A DNA stretch of 39,131 nucleotides from WYEN01 sp049976205 (GCA_049976205.1 JBMFIR010000010.1:1-39131); one strand, 5' to 3'. Shown: positions 7,852 to 15,719, counted from the first letter of the stretch. The notes: generated from the sequence alone by a model not told the origin. Made by a program: numbers and translations.

Positions 7852-8213
7852 ATAATAATCTTCACCCCTCTACCCTCAGGATTTTCTTTTAAAAGATCTC
7901 TTATAGTTATGCCTCTACTACCACTAGCCTTGATCTTGTTCAGAGCTGTCTCAGAAAAACTAAATGCTGCCACAGTAACTCTCTTACTAAGTGTTCCTGA
8001 ACCCAAAACTTTTCCCGGAACAACTACTATGCCCCCCTCCTCGGAGTATCTAGATATTTTTGATAAATTAACGGCGGGTCTCTTTCTAGAGCTTTTACTT
8101 AATATGTCTGCGACGGCATCCCACACAGGTGCCTTATATTGATTCGCGTATTTTCTCAAATCACTAATTAGTAGTCTCAGAATAATATTTGTTGAAATTA
8201 TTCTCTTAACCAC
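7848..8213 (-). CDS. rpl18e: Large ribosomal subunit protein eL18
   Basis: The 121-residue archaeal/eukaryotic-type eL18 is a 50S subunit protein. The conserved core is VVVPGKVLGSGTLSKRVTVAAFSFS, seen here as VPGKVLGSG and TVAAFSFSETAL, with a short C-terminal region ending in GVKIII. The gene lies between rpoD (start overlap) and rpl13 (ATGA overlap), the standard archaeal order. Confidence 0.97.
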   Translation of the reverse strand: MVKRIISTNIILRLLISDLRKYANQYKAPVWDAVADILSKSSRKRPAVNLSKISRYSEEGGIVVVPGKVLGSGTLSKRVTVAAFSFSETALNKIKASGSRGITIRDLLKENPEGRGVKIII

Positions 8214-9123
8214 TCTTACTCACCTCTGTCTCAATCTGTTTAAGAAGATAATCTATTTTGTTAATAAGCATATTAAGAGCTTCCATAAGAATAGTCTTTA
8301 CAGATAATTGCCCAACTGATTCAAAGAATAATATAAAGCGATTTTCTTGAGGAATAATCTTTATAGATTCTTCTGGACATCTCTTTAGACACTGATTACA
8401 TAATATACACTCAAGATCATTTTTAGAAATAATTCTTCTCTCCTCTCTAGAGAAAAAGAGAATATTCACAGGACAGTAGTTAACACATTCTTCTGCTTGA
8501 GAGAATTTTTCTTCGCTTAAAATCTCTGTATGTATCTTAGCAACGTATCTCACACCTGCTACAGAAACAGGGCTCCACTTAACGTGTTCAATACCTCTAC
8601 CAAGTCTAGCTTTAGCGTCGAATGATATTTTTTGCCCAGGACCAAGAATCACGATAGGTATCTCCTTGTAAACAGGTTGCACATATGGATCATCTGATAG
8701 GAGTTCTCCCGAATAAAAAGTTTTTAGCTCAGATGATGTGTCAGGGTTCTCGACTGAACCTCTAATATAAGTAAAACAATTCTCGCACTCACTAGTTTTA
8801 GGTCTTGCAGCCTCTTCCTCGGGGATCTCAGCGTAATAAGTCTCCATACATTTTGCACATTCTTCAGGGGGTCTATATCTTCTTATAGCCTCCTCGGATC
8901 TGAGCGGTATAAGTCCTAGCCGATGAGATATGACTTCATCATATAAAGGTGAGGAATTTTCATAAAAAATAACTTCGTCAATTGCTAAAGTAGGAACTTC
9001 CAGTTGAATAATTCTTCTAATAGCATTTAGGATCGGTAGAGGAATATTTGAGAATAGTAACTCTATGTATGTGTCAGTTAACTTAAGAATTTTTACATTA
9101 ATCTCCTGATCAGTATTACTCAT
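8206..9123 (-). CDS. rpoD: DNA-directed RNA polymerase subunit D (Rpb3 homolog) with Fe-S domain
   Basis: The 305-residue subunit D is the alpha/Rpb3-like assembly subunit. The N-terminal dimerisation domain contains NAIRRIIQLEVPTLAIDEV, and KISFDAKARLGRGIEHVKWSP is the conserved alpha-motif region. An inserted ferredoxin-like domain (about residues 215-265) has CVNYCP followed by CILCNQCLKRCP. The CxxCxxC of the second motif plus the CP of the first could hold one 4Fe-4S cluster, as in Sulfolobus-type RpoD. A second insert near residues 88-118 has two CxxC pairs (CAKC and CENC), a possible zinc site. The gene abuts rps11 (TGA then ATG) and overlaps rpl18e. Confidence 0.96.
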   Translation of the reverse strand: MSNTDQEINVKILKLTDTYIELLFSNIPLPILNAIRRIIQLEVPTLAIDEVIFYENSSPLYDEVISHRLGLIPLRSEEAIRRYRPPEECAKCMETYYAEIPEEEAARPKTSECENCFTYIRGSVENPDTSSELKTFYSGELLSDDPYVQPVYKEIPIVILGPGQKISFDAKARLGRGIEHVKWSPVSVAGVRYVAKIHTEILSEEKFSQAEECVNYCPVNILFFSREERRIISKNDLECILCNQCLKRCPEESIKIIPQENRFILFFESVGQLSVKTILMEALNMLINKIDYLLKQIETEVSKSG

Positions 9124-9525
9124 TCAGACCCTCCTACCTCTTCTACCACCTGGTCTCCTAGTCGTGTCGTGTGGTATAGGTGTCACATCCTCTATTCGTC
9201 CAATAATAAAGCCTACTCTAGCTAAAGCTCTAATAGCTGGTTGAGCTCCTGGGCCAGGAATCTTTGGCCCATGCCCCCCAGGCGCTCTCACTTTAATATG
9301 TATTGCTGATATACCTTTCTCCATAGCCTCTTGAGCAGCTTGGTAAGCAACCATCATGGCGGCATATGGTGAGGGTTTCTCTCTATCAGCTTTAACAACT
9401 CTTCCTCCGGAACTCTTTGAAATAGTTTCTGCACCCGATAGATCTGTTATATGGACATGTGTATTGTTATAAGATGCATATATATGAGCTATGCCCCATC
9501 TAATCTCTCTTGAATGAAGAGACAA
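9124..9525 (-). CDS. rps11: Small ribosomal subunit protein uS11
   Basis: The 133-residue uS11 lines the 30S platform near the mRNA exit. IAHIYASYNNTHVHITDLSG, VKADREKPSPYAAMMVAYQ, and the C-terminal PHDTTRRPGGRRGRRV are the family hallmarks. The start is TTG 9525 with GGGGTGA as Shine-Dalgarno, placed in the last codons of rps4. It is followed without a gap by rpoD. Confidence 0.98.
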   Translation of the reverse strand: MSLHSREIRWGIAHIYASYNNTHVHITDLSGAETISKSSGGRVVKADREKPSPYAAMMVAYQAAQEAMEKGISAIHIKVRAPGGHGPKIPGPGAQPAIRALARVGFIIGRIEDVTPIPHDTTRRPGGRRGRRV

Positions 9526-9530
9526 TCAGA

Positions 9531-10040
9531 TCACCCCTTTATAGAAGTCTTATCATAATAAGGTGAAGTTGGGTAGAAACTAATCATATTCTCCTCTTCT
9601 CTAGACACTAAATAGCCTGGTGAAGTAACTCTTCTCCCGCCAATTGCCACGTGTCCGTGAACTATTAATTGTCTAGCCTGATGTATAGTCTTAGCTAAAC
9701 CTCTCCTATACACAATAGTTTGTAGTCTCCTCTCTAAAACATCACTTATTGTTAGACTTAATACATCATCAAGAGAAGCTGTCGAATTTTTTAATAATCC
9801 CATATTATAAAGTCTTTCGATGAGTCTTTTCTCCTCAACGGATCTCACGTCTACTGGTAGAGAAAGAAGCATTCTAGCTCTCTTCCTAATATTTCTTAAA
9901 AGCGTCTGTGCAAGCCAGATCTCTCTTTTATTTCTTAGGCCATAGGCTCCTATTAATCTCATCTCTTCCTCTAATCTACTCTTTATCCATGGATGTCCAG
10001 GTCGCTCCCATTTCTTCCTAGATTTCCTAGGATCACCCAT
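9531..10040 (-). CDS. rps4: Small ribosomal subunit protein uS4
   Basis: The 169-residue archaeal uS4 is a primary 16S rRNA binder. It starts MGDPRKSRKKWERPGHPW, typical of archaeal S4. An S4 RNA-binding domain follows at about residues 104-150 (RRLQTIVYRRGLAKTIHQAR, then IVHGHVAIGGRRVTSPGYLV). It lies 18 bases after rps13 in the alpha-like operon. Confidence 0.98.
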   Translation of the reverse strand: MGDPRKSRKKWERPGHPWIKSRLEEEMRLIGAYGLRNKREIWLAQTLLRNIRKRARMLLSLPVDVRSVEEKRLIERLYNMGLLKNSTASLDDVLSLTISDVLERRLQTIVYRRGLAKTIHQARQLIVHGHVAIGGRRVTSPGYLVSREEENMISFYPTSPYYDKTSIKG

Positions 10041-10058
10041 AAAACTATTACCCCAGAG

Positions 10059-10517
10059 TTACTGTTGTTTCTTCTTCTTAACACCTACTGTTACTCCTGT
10101 TCTTCCTGTAGTAGCTGTTCTCTGTCCTCTGACTTTGAGTCCTAGAGAGTGTCTAAAACCTTTCCAACTTCTTGTTCTAATCATCCTATCAATATCTCCT
10201 CTAACTGCTAAAATAAGCTCTGAACCAACCAAGTGTTTATCCTCGCCTGTCTCAATATCTTTTCTTCTATTAAAATACCACATAGGTATTTTTGCGGAAG
10301 CGGGATCTCTAATTATTTTCTCAATAGTATTTAAGGTCTCTTCATCTAAGTATCCTAGTCTCATATTAGGATCTATATTAAGGATCTTGCAAATAGCTAA
10401 AGCAAAATTATATCCCACACCCTTTATCTTAGACAACGCGTATGGTACGGGTAGTGAACCATCTAGATCTGTAGCTACTAATCTCACAACATGCTTAAAT
10501 CCGCTTTTCTCAGCCAT
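10059..10517 (-). CDS. rps13: Small ribosomal subunit protein uS13
   Basis: The 152-residue uS13 contacts the tRNA sites and the 50S bridge. HVVRLVATDLDGSLPVPYAL, the helix-hairpin-helix stretch IKGVGYNFALAICKIL, and the C-terminal LKVRGQRTATTGRTG with a Lys-rich end all match archaeal S13. It is the first gene of the nine-gene ribosomal/RNA polymerase cluster, read from a divergent promoter shared with the gene at 10620. Confidence 0.98.
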   Translation of the reverse strand: MAEKSGFKHVVRLVATDLDGSLPVPYALSKIKGVGYNFALAICKILNIDPNMRLGYLDEETLNTIEKIIRDPASAKIPMWYFNRRKDIETGEDKHLVGSELILAVRGDIDRMIRTRSWKGFRHSLGLKVRGQRTATTGRTGVTVGVKKKKQQ

Positions 10518-10569
10518 TTCACATCATCTCAGTATTCTTACAACAGCTATTTTTAGACTCATTATTAGA

Positions 10570-10590
10570 ATAATATAAGCTTTATTACTC
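10570..10590. promoter_or_regulatory. Overlapping divergent TATA boxes built on one palindrome
   Basis: TATAAGCTTTAT at 10574-10585 is near-palindromic around AAGCTT. Read on the plus strand it gives a TATA-like CTTTATTA for the gene at 10620, with an expected start near 10610. Read on the minus strand it gives CTTATATTA for rps13, with an expected start near 10549 and a ~30-base leader. The two boxes overlap, so the transcription units would compete for TBP. Confidence 0.5.
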
Positions 10591-10619
10591 AGAGAGATAC
10601 ATAAAATACTGAGACTACT

Positions 10620-10997
10620 TTGACTACAACAGATCTATTAAGAGATATTCAGAAGATAAAAAATTATCGTGGCTGTATATTAGTTATATCATTTAAGGAA
10701 TTAGAAAAGAATCCTTCTTTGTTTCGAGAAGTATTTATAGTGTCTAGAATAGCCGGAAAAAAACTCTATATCTTAATTGACGGAAAACCGAGTCAGTGGG
10801 CGACTAAGATACGAGATTATCTCTCGGAGAATATTGACGTCTCTGTGTATCTCTACGAGATTAGGAATCTAGACGATCTAGTGAAAGAGTTAAGAATTAT
10901 CTGTTCAAAAGACAAATTATTGTTCGTGTCAGCGAACTACGCGAAGAAATTAGCGTCTCAAGAGAATCTTTTTTGTGGCGAGAAAATAATAGTATGA
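10620..10997 (+). CDS. Hypothetical protein, 125 aa
   Basis: I do not recognise this protein. The 125 residues look like a compact alpha/beta fold: strands GCILVISF, KLYILIDG, VSVYLYEI and LLFVSANYA alternate with helices. There are three cysteines (residues about 19, 108 and 118) and no evident catalytic motif or membrane segment. The start is TTG 10620; the divergent TATA pair near 10580 would give an almost leaderless transcript. It heads a plus-strand run (unknown gene, SmAP3, tgtA), so a role linked to RNA metabolism is possible but is only an inference. Confidence 0.7.
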   Translation: MTTTDLLRDIQKIKNYRGCILVISFKELEKNPSLFREVFIVSRIAGKKLYILIDGKPSQWATKIRDYLSENIDVSVYLYEIRNLDDLVKELRIICSKDKLLFVSANYAKKLASQENLFCGEKIIV

Positions 10998-11070
10998 TTC
11001 TGCTCAGAAATTAATTGTATGTTATTTATTGTTATAAGACTTATTTAACAAGTATATAGAGGGTAAATAA

Positions 11071-11382
11071 ATGTCTCAAGATAAAATGAGTGTTCTCAGA
11101 ATATATTTAGAGAATTTCGATGATATGGCTATATACATGATCTCCAGAGCAACAGGATTTGCTACATTAGTAGCTGTTATGTGCAGTAGTGAGAATTGTT
11201 TCACCATAATGCCTCTTAGTGAGAGATCATATGTCCACATACTGTCCCCACCACCTGATAAAGAAAAGATTTGTAAATATTACTATATAGATGATCAAGG
11301 AAGCTTAGCCTGTTCTCAAAGACCAGCTCCGGCAAGAACAAATCTTATCATTGTTAAAGTGAAGGAATTTAAGGAAATCTAG
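11071..11382 (+). CDS. Hypothetical protein, 103 aa
   Basis: I do not recognise this protein. It starts with ATG 11071 behind an AGGGTAA-like element. The sequence is soluble-looking with a strand-rich pattern (SVLRIYLENF, ATLVAVMCSS, NLIIVKVKEF). It has four cysteines in two loose groups (CSSENC near 38-43; ICKYYY near 70 and LACSQ near 79) that could bind metal. It stands between the hypothetical gene at 10620 and SmAP3, each with its own AT-rich leader, so it may be monocistronic. Confidence 0.65.
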   Translation: MSQDKMSVLRIYLENFDDMAIYMISRATGFATLVAVMCSSENCFTIMPLSERSYVHILSPPPDKEKICKYYYIDDQGSLACSQRPAPARTNLIIVKVKEFKEI

Positions 11383-11471
11383 CTCCATAAGAATTTTTAA
11401 GGATCTTAATCTCATTATTGAAACGTATATTCTTATTGGAGTTTTAAAAATTTATTAAATGGTGTATTTGA

Positions 11472-11918
11472 GTGAGTATTGCTCAGGGACCGAGGAGATT
11501 CGCTACTGAATTAAATAATATTATCGATAGAAGAATAATTGTTAGATTAACCGATGGAAAAGTTTATAAAGGCATATTGTTAGGGGTTGACCAACCCACA
11601 ATGAATCTTGTTTTAGGAGAAGCTGAAGATGAGCAGGGTAATAGATACTATAGAGTCTTTATCTCTGGAACAAGGTTCTCAGAGATACTTATTGAAGAGA
11701 TGCCTTTATTTGATCCTGATGAGTTTGCTAATTTAGCGTCTCAGAGACTTGGTATAAACCCTGTGAATATTAAGGTAATGAGGGATATCGGTGTTGTGAT
11801 GATCTTAGATAGATACAAGATCTCTGCTAATGGTGTGGAGGGTTCAGGTGCTTTAGCTACTAGAATATATGATTTGTGGGAGGAATATATGAAGAATAAA
11901 AAGGCTAAGAAAACTTGA
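11472..11918 (+). CDS. Sm-like RNA-binding protein with C-terminal domain (SmAP3 type)
   Basis: This 148-residue archaeal Sm protein has an Sm fold at about residues 9-80. The Sm1 motif is IDRRIIVRLTDGKVYKGILLG followed by DQPTMNLVL, seen in parts, and the Sm2 region is RVFISGTRFSEILI. A further ~65 residues follow, matching the two-domain SmAP3 known in Pyrobaculum and other Crenarchaeota rather than the ~75-residue SmAP1/2. Such proteins form rings that bind U-rich RNA. The start is GTG 11472 with GGTG at 11461. tgtA follows ten bases later, so the two are probably cotranscribed. Confidence 0.9.
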   Translation: MSIAQGPRRFATELNNIIDRRIIVRLTDGKVYKGILLGVDQPTMNLVLGEAEDEQGNRYYRVFISGTRFSEILIEEMPLFDPDEFANLASQRLGINPVNIKVMRDIGVVMILDRYKISANGVEGSGALATRIYDLWEEYMKNKKAKKT

Positions 11919-11928
11919 GGTAGAGGTT

Positions 11929-13542
11929 TTGGATAGTGTCTTCGAGATCAAGGATCGAGATCTTTTAGGAAGAATAGGTGTATTATATACAAAAAGCAGT
12001 AAAATAGAAACGCCTGTTTTTTTCCCTGTTATACATCCCTCACCAGAGTCTCAGGAGATTACCGTAGAGGAGATTCTTAAGATAGGCTTCAATACTTTAA
12101 TTACAAATGCCTATATAGTTAAAAGGATCTATGGAGAAGAAGCTGCAAAAAGAGGATTGAAAAACATCTTATCTTTCAAAGGTATTTTAATGACTGATTC
12201 AGGAGCTTACCAAATACTTAGATATGGCTCTATAGATGTTGATAATAGATCTATTGTTGAGTATCAAGAGAAATTGGATCAAGATATAGCGGTTATACTT
12301 GATATACCGACTAGATCTGACGTATCATATAATGAAGCTCTAGAGAGCGTCAAAGAAACGATTCGGAGAGCAAGAGAGGTACTTGATATAGTGTCTAGTT
12401 CAGACAAGATCTGGGTTCTTCCAATCCAGGGAGGCTCTTATGTAGATCTAGTAGAACTATCTGCTAAAGAAGCTATGAATATGCCCCAATATAATATGTA
12501 TGGAATAGGAAGCCCGGTGACGTTTTTAGAAAATTACGAATATGACAAAATCCTTCGTAGTGTCATAGTGGCTAAGAAGATTCTTCCACCTGATAAACCG
12601 GTGCACTTGTTTGGTGCCGGACATCCTATGATCATGTCATTCGCGGTTGCGTTAGGTGTAGATAGTTTTGATTCAGCCAGTTACTTACTTTACGCTCGTG
12701 AGAATAGGTACTTGACAGAGTACGGTACAGAGAGACTAGAAGAATTAGAAGAGTTTCCTTGCTCATGTCCTGTGTGCTCAAAGTACACGCCCAAAGATCT
12801 TTGGGAGATGAGTGAGAAGGAGAGAGTTAGACTATTAGCATTACATAACTTATATGTTATTATGAAAGAGATTAAAAGGATCAAGACAGCTATCAGAGAG
12901 AATAGATTATGGGAGTTAATCAAAGAGAGATCTCATTCACACCCTAAATTAAGAAGTATACTCAGGATCATCACAGAAGAGATAGATTTTATATCTAAAT
13001 ACACTCCATACTCAAAAGGTAGAAGAGGTATTTTAATAACAGAGTATATAGATATCATAAGACCTCAGATAATTATAGCGAGGAGAAAAAAGAAGAATTT
13101 AATTAATTACATCTTTGAGAGAAATATCTGTGAAGAAATATTCTTACTACCTGGAGATCCAGATCAGAAGCCTTACTCAAGTTCTAAGAAAGTCTCTGAA
13201 TTTCTCAAAGAACTTGTGAAAGAAAAAGATTTCGGGAATAAATGTATATTCTACTATACACCTGTCATGGGTATTGTTCCTCGAGAATTAGAAGAAACAT
13301 ATCCGTATTCTCACTATGAATACTCTGTTCTCTCAAGTGATGAGGAGATTATACTACGAGATTTGTACAGAGAGTTGAGAAGTTTTATTGAGGACGTAAT
13401 ACGTTTAAGAAAAAGATCTCTTTTGAAGATAAACATTGTTCTTATAGATGATATTTTATGGATGAGAAATTTTGCTAGATACTTAAAAGATCTGTTTGAA
13501 AATCCAGATTTCACCAAATATATTCGGTTAATTAATATATGA
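11929..13542 (+). CDS. tgtA: Archaeal tRNA-guanine(15) transglycosylase
   Basis: ArcTGT exchanges guanine 15 of tRNA for preQ0, the first step to archaeosine. The catalytic (beta/alpha)8 domain fills about residues 1-340. The nucleophile region is MTDSGAYQIL (Asp near 88), with VILDIPT and the PIQGGSY substrate segment following. The zinc site is CSCPVC plus a downstream His (about residues 278-314). About 200 further residues follow, but I see no clear C-terminal PUA domain; 537 residues is shorter than full-length ArcTGT (~580). In several Crenarchaeota the PUA part is absent or encoded separately. The start is TTG 11929, with TGAGGT about eight bases upstream. Confidence 0.93.
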   Translation: MDSVFEIKDRDLLGRIGVLYTKSSKIETPVFFPVIHPSPESQEITVEEILKIGFNTLITNAYIVKRIYGEEAAKRGLKNILSFKGILMTDSGAYQILRYGSIDVDNRSIVEYQEKLDQDIAVILDIPTRSDVSYNEALESVKETIRRAREVLDIVSSSDKIWVLPIQGGSYVDLVELSAKEAMNMPQYNMYGIGSPVTFLENYEYDKILRSVIVAKKILPPDKPVHLFGAGHPMIMSFAVALGVDSFDSASYLLYARENRYLTEYGTERLEELEEFPCSCPVCSKYTPKDLWEMSEKERVRLLALHNLYVIMKEIKRIKTAIRENRLWELIKERSHSHPKLRSILRIITEEIDFISKYTPYSKGRRGILITEYIDIIRPQIIIARRKKKNLINYIFERNICEEIFLLPGDPDQKPYSSSKKVSEFLKELVKEKDFGNKCIFYYTPVMGIVPRELEETYPYSHYEYSVLSSDEEIILRDLYRELRSFIEDVIRLRKRSLLKINIVLIDDILWMRNFARYLKDLFENPDFTKYIRLINI

Positions 13543-13563
13543 AGAATCACAGATATAAATGAT

Positions 13564-14148
13564 CTATTTAGGTTTTTTAAAATTTTTCTTTGAGGATATT
13601 ATTAATCTTCTCAAGTGTCTATATACTGTTGAGTGTTCACGTCCTTCCACTATTAGCTCTATTGCTTCTTTAACCGCATTAGCACTTTCATAATCTCCTA
13701 TTATAGCTACAAGATCATCGTAGATAGAAATAGAGCATCCACTTATCTCTTCAAGATTTCTTTTAACTCTGCCTCCCTCACCTATTATTCTAGCCTTGAT
13801 TCTCCTAAGATGATTCTCCGGTAGACGTAGTTGATCCTTTAAATCAATTATTAATAAAATCTGATCCTCCTCTAAAACCCTCTCGGCCACATCTGGGCTG
13901 AATCCGGCTCCTACAGCTTCAATATAGTTCTTAGCTCTTAAGAGATTCTCTTTAGACATATCCCCTGATCTAGGCTCTATAGATATCGAACCTAGATTCT
14001 CGTCTATATTAATGATCACGCCTAATCTCTCTTCTAAAAATTTTATATTTTCCCCTTTAGTTCCTTTCAAAACCTTTATTCTCTCAACAGGTATCTTGGT
14101 TATTAATTTAGTGACGCCGGGAATGTATTTAGTATCAGTATCTTTCAT
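13564..14148 (-). CDS. KH-domain RNA-binding protein, Dim2/Pno1-like
   Basis: A 194-residue protein with two KH domains. The first runs about residues 17-85 (IPVERIKVLKGTKGENIKFL, then LGVIINID). The second runs about 105-175 and includes RRIKARIIGEGGRVKRNLEE and SGCSISIYDD, with a GxxG loop (GEGG). This is the archaeal homolog of Dim2/Pno1, which helps mature the 16S rRNA 3' end. The C-terminal HRHLRRL-type basic tail (YRHLRRLIISSKKNFKKPK) is typical. Its usual partners rio1 and eIF1A are not adjacent. Start ATG, with GGTGAG upstream. Confidence 0.92.
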   Translation of the reverse strand: MKDTDTKYIPGVTKLITKIPVERIKVLKGTKGENIKFLEERLGVIINIDENLGSISIEPRSGDMSKENLLRAKNYIEAVGAGFSPDVAERVLEEDQILLIIDLKDQLRLPENHLRRIKARIIGEGGRVKRNLEEISGCSISIYDDLVAIIGDYESANAVKEAIELIVEGREHSTVYRHLRRLIISSKKNFKKPK

Positions 14149-14229
14149 ATACTCACCTTTTTTTGGAGTGATACACCTAACTAAACTTAGAGTCGTTTAA
14201 AAAATATTTTAATATAACTCTCTAATAAT

Positions 14230-14288
14230 AATGGTGATGATGAGCTCGGGAGACATGATCGATGATTAAGGTCTTGAGTCCTGATCTT
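14230..14288 (+). ncRNA. Candidate C/D box guide sRNA
   Basis: On the plus strand, opposite the 3' end of the epimerase gene, there are two overlapping C-box candidates: GTGATGA (14234-14240) and ATGATGA (14237-14243). A C'-like TCGATGA is at 14259-14265, preceded by a D'-like ATGA (14255-14258). A D box CTGA lies at 14281-14284. The C-to-D distance (~37-40 bases) and the ~12-15 base guide intervals fit archaeal C/D sRNAs. A TATA-like AT stretch lies at about 14192-14214. Weak points: D' is degenerate, D' and C' touch, and the terminal stem is poor. Confidence 0.45.
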
Positions 14289-15186
14289 CTCTAAATAATT
14301 CGCTTAATCCCTCGACAAGATCTATATCAGGAGTGAACCCTAGATCTTCTTTAATTCTTGTTATATCAGCAATACTTAATTTAATATCGCCTGGTCTAGC
14401 CTCACCATATATAGGTGTCAGATCTCTTCTACCGCTTAATTTAATCATTATTTCAGCAAGATCTTTTATAGTTATACCTCTCCCCGAACCCAAATTATAT
14501 ATTCCAGAGAAATTCTTATCGAGAGCTAAATACACAGCCTTAGTCACATCTCTTACATGTATAAAATCCCTCGTGTTACTACCATCTCCATATATGATAG
14601 GAGGTGAATTATTTCTTAATCTATCTAGAAAAACCGTTATTACGCCTGCGTATGCTCTATTCTGTCCACTACCGTAAACATTAAAGACTCTAAATATAAA
14701 ATATCTGTATCTATTGCACACAGAGTTTCTTATAACTGATTTCTCTCCTAATAATTTACTTAATCCATAAGGTGATTTAGGTTTAACAGGATCTGTCTCC
14801 TTCACAGGAATATTAACAGGTTCTCCGTATACTGCTGCAGAGCTTAAGTAAATAATTTTTTGTCTATTGCTTAGATATCTGGTTAATCTCTCGGTTACAT
14901 AGAAATTATTCTCTATGTAGATCCAAGGATTGTATACAGATTCTTCCACACTTACATAGGCGGCGGCATGTATAATTACATCATATTTCTCTAAAAGTGT
15001 TCTTAGATTACTTTTTCTGAGATCTAATACATGGATCCTTAAATTATTTTCCTCTATACGTTTTAGGTTCTCTGGTGAAGATCTCTCTAAATTATCTATG
15101 ATCTCTATATCAAAACCTTTCTTAAATAAGTAGGTAGATATATGAGAACCTATGAAACCAGCTCCTCCAGTGACAAGTATTTTCAA
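14266..15186 (-). CDS. NAD-dependent sugar-nucleotide epimerase/dehydratase (UDP-glucose 4-epimerase-like)
   Basis: A 306-residue extended short-chain dehydrogenase. The NAD motif GGAGFIGSH is at residues 7-15 and the catalytic YGLSK at about 142-146. SAAVYGEPVN is followed by the FRVFNVYGSGQ stretch, and YNLGSGRGITIKDLAE lies in the sugar-binding half. GalE-like enzymes interconvert UDP-glucose and UDP-galactose, but dTDP- and GDP-sugar dehydratases look alike, so the substrate is open. The start is TTG 15186, with AGGTAG overlapping the eS28 stop, so it is cotranscribed with rps28e. This ribosomal-to-sugar gene link may be accidental. Confidence 0.88.
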   Translation of the reverse strand: MKILVTGGAGFIGSHISTYLFKKGFDIEIIDNLERSSPENLKRIEENNLRIHVLDLRKSNLRTLLEKYDVIIHAAAYVSVEESVYNPWIYIENNFYVTERLTRYLSNRQKIIYLSSAAVYGEPVNIPVKETDPVKPKSPYGLSKLLGEKSVIRNSVCNRYRYFIFRVFNVYGSGQNRAYAGVITVFLDRLRNNSPPIIYGDGSNTRDFIHVRDVTKAVYLALDKNFSGIYNLGSGRGITIKDLAEIMIKLSGRRDLTPIYGEARPGDIKLSIADITRIKEDLGFTPDIDLVEGLSELFREDQDSRP

Positions 15187-15191
15187 AAAAT

Positions 15192-15431
15192 CTACCTACT
15201 AGCTGTGAGCTTCCTTGCTTCTCTCTCAGTCTCTCTTAAAATAACTATATCACCTATTCTCACGGGGCCCTTAATATTACGAGTAATTATTCTCCCCTTA
15301 TCCCTACCCTCAAGCACTCTTACTCGAACCTGCGTGATCTCGCCTGTGACCCCTGTTCTACCAATTATCTGAATAACCTCTGCTGGAAAACCTATTTCCT
15401 CTACTACATTGAATTCTTTACTCATAGACAT
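15192..15431 (-). CDS. rps28e: Small ribosomal subunit protein eS28
   Basis: A ~77-79 residue eS28, a small OB-fold protein near the mRNA exit of the 30S subunit. The core IIGRTGVTGEITQVRVRVLE, the RGKGRI-like GRDKGRIITRNIKGPVR and the end REARKL are family features. Two starts are possible: ATG 15431 (leaderless from the palindromic TATA at 15458) or ATG 15425, which has CTAGGA five bases upstream. The usual partners in Crenarchaeota (eL24, ndk) lie divergently next door instead of downstream. Confidence 0.96.
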   Translation of the reverse strand: MSMSKEFNVVEEIGFPAEVIQIIGRTGVTGEITQVRVRVLEGRDKGRIITRNIKGPVRIGDIVILRETEREARKLTASR

Positions 15432-15454
15432 CCTAGATAATTATTTAGTAGAGA

Positions 15455-15468
15455 AGACTTATAAGCCT
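15455..15468. promoter_or_regulatory. Palindromic divergent TATA box (CTTATAAG)
   Basis: CTTATAAG at 15458-15465 is a perfect palindrome and reads as a TATA box on both strands. On the minus strand it lies about 30 bases before the eS28 start (near-leaderless). On the plus strand it lies about 26 bases before 15488, just upstream of the eL24 start at 15501. One TBP site may therefore serve two ribosomal protein units. Confidence 0.5.
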
Positions 15469-15500
15469 CCTACATCAAGAGGTAATAGGATTACTACTAG

Positions 15501-15707
15501 GTGCCTCAGATGGTAGTGATTAGAAAATGCGACTATTGTGGTAGAGAAATCCCGCCGGGTCAAGGAATCATGTATGTCTCTAATAAAGGTGTTATTATGT
15601 GGTTTTGCTCATCTAAATGTTTCAAGAATTTTAAGCTGGGAAGAGATCCGAGGAGGCTTCCATGGACAAAAACTTATATAAAGGGTGTTTCTGGGAGAAG
15701 GAAGTAA
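15501..15707 (+). CDS. rpl24e: Large ribosomal subunit protein eL24
   Basis: The archaeal eL24 zinc ribbon, 65-68 residues. CDYCGREIPPGQGIMYV and FCSSKCFKNF provide the four zinc cysteines (CxxC ... CxxxC), followed by GRDPRRLPWTKTY. The first possible start is GTG 15501; ATG 15510 is in frame and nearer the family consensus. ndk follows 12 bases later, a pairing common in Archaea. Confidence 0.97.
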   Translation: MPQMVVIRKCDYCGREIPPGQGIMYVSNKGVIMWFCSSKCFKNFKLGRDPRRLPWTKTYIKGVSGRRK

Positions 15708-15719
15708 GGGTGCTCATCA

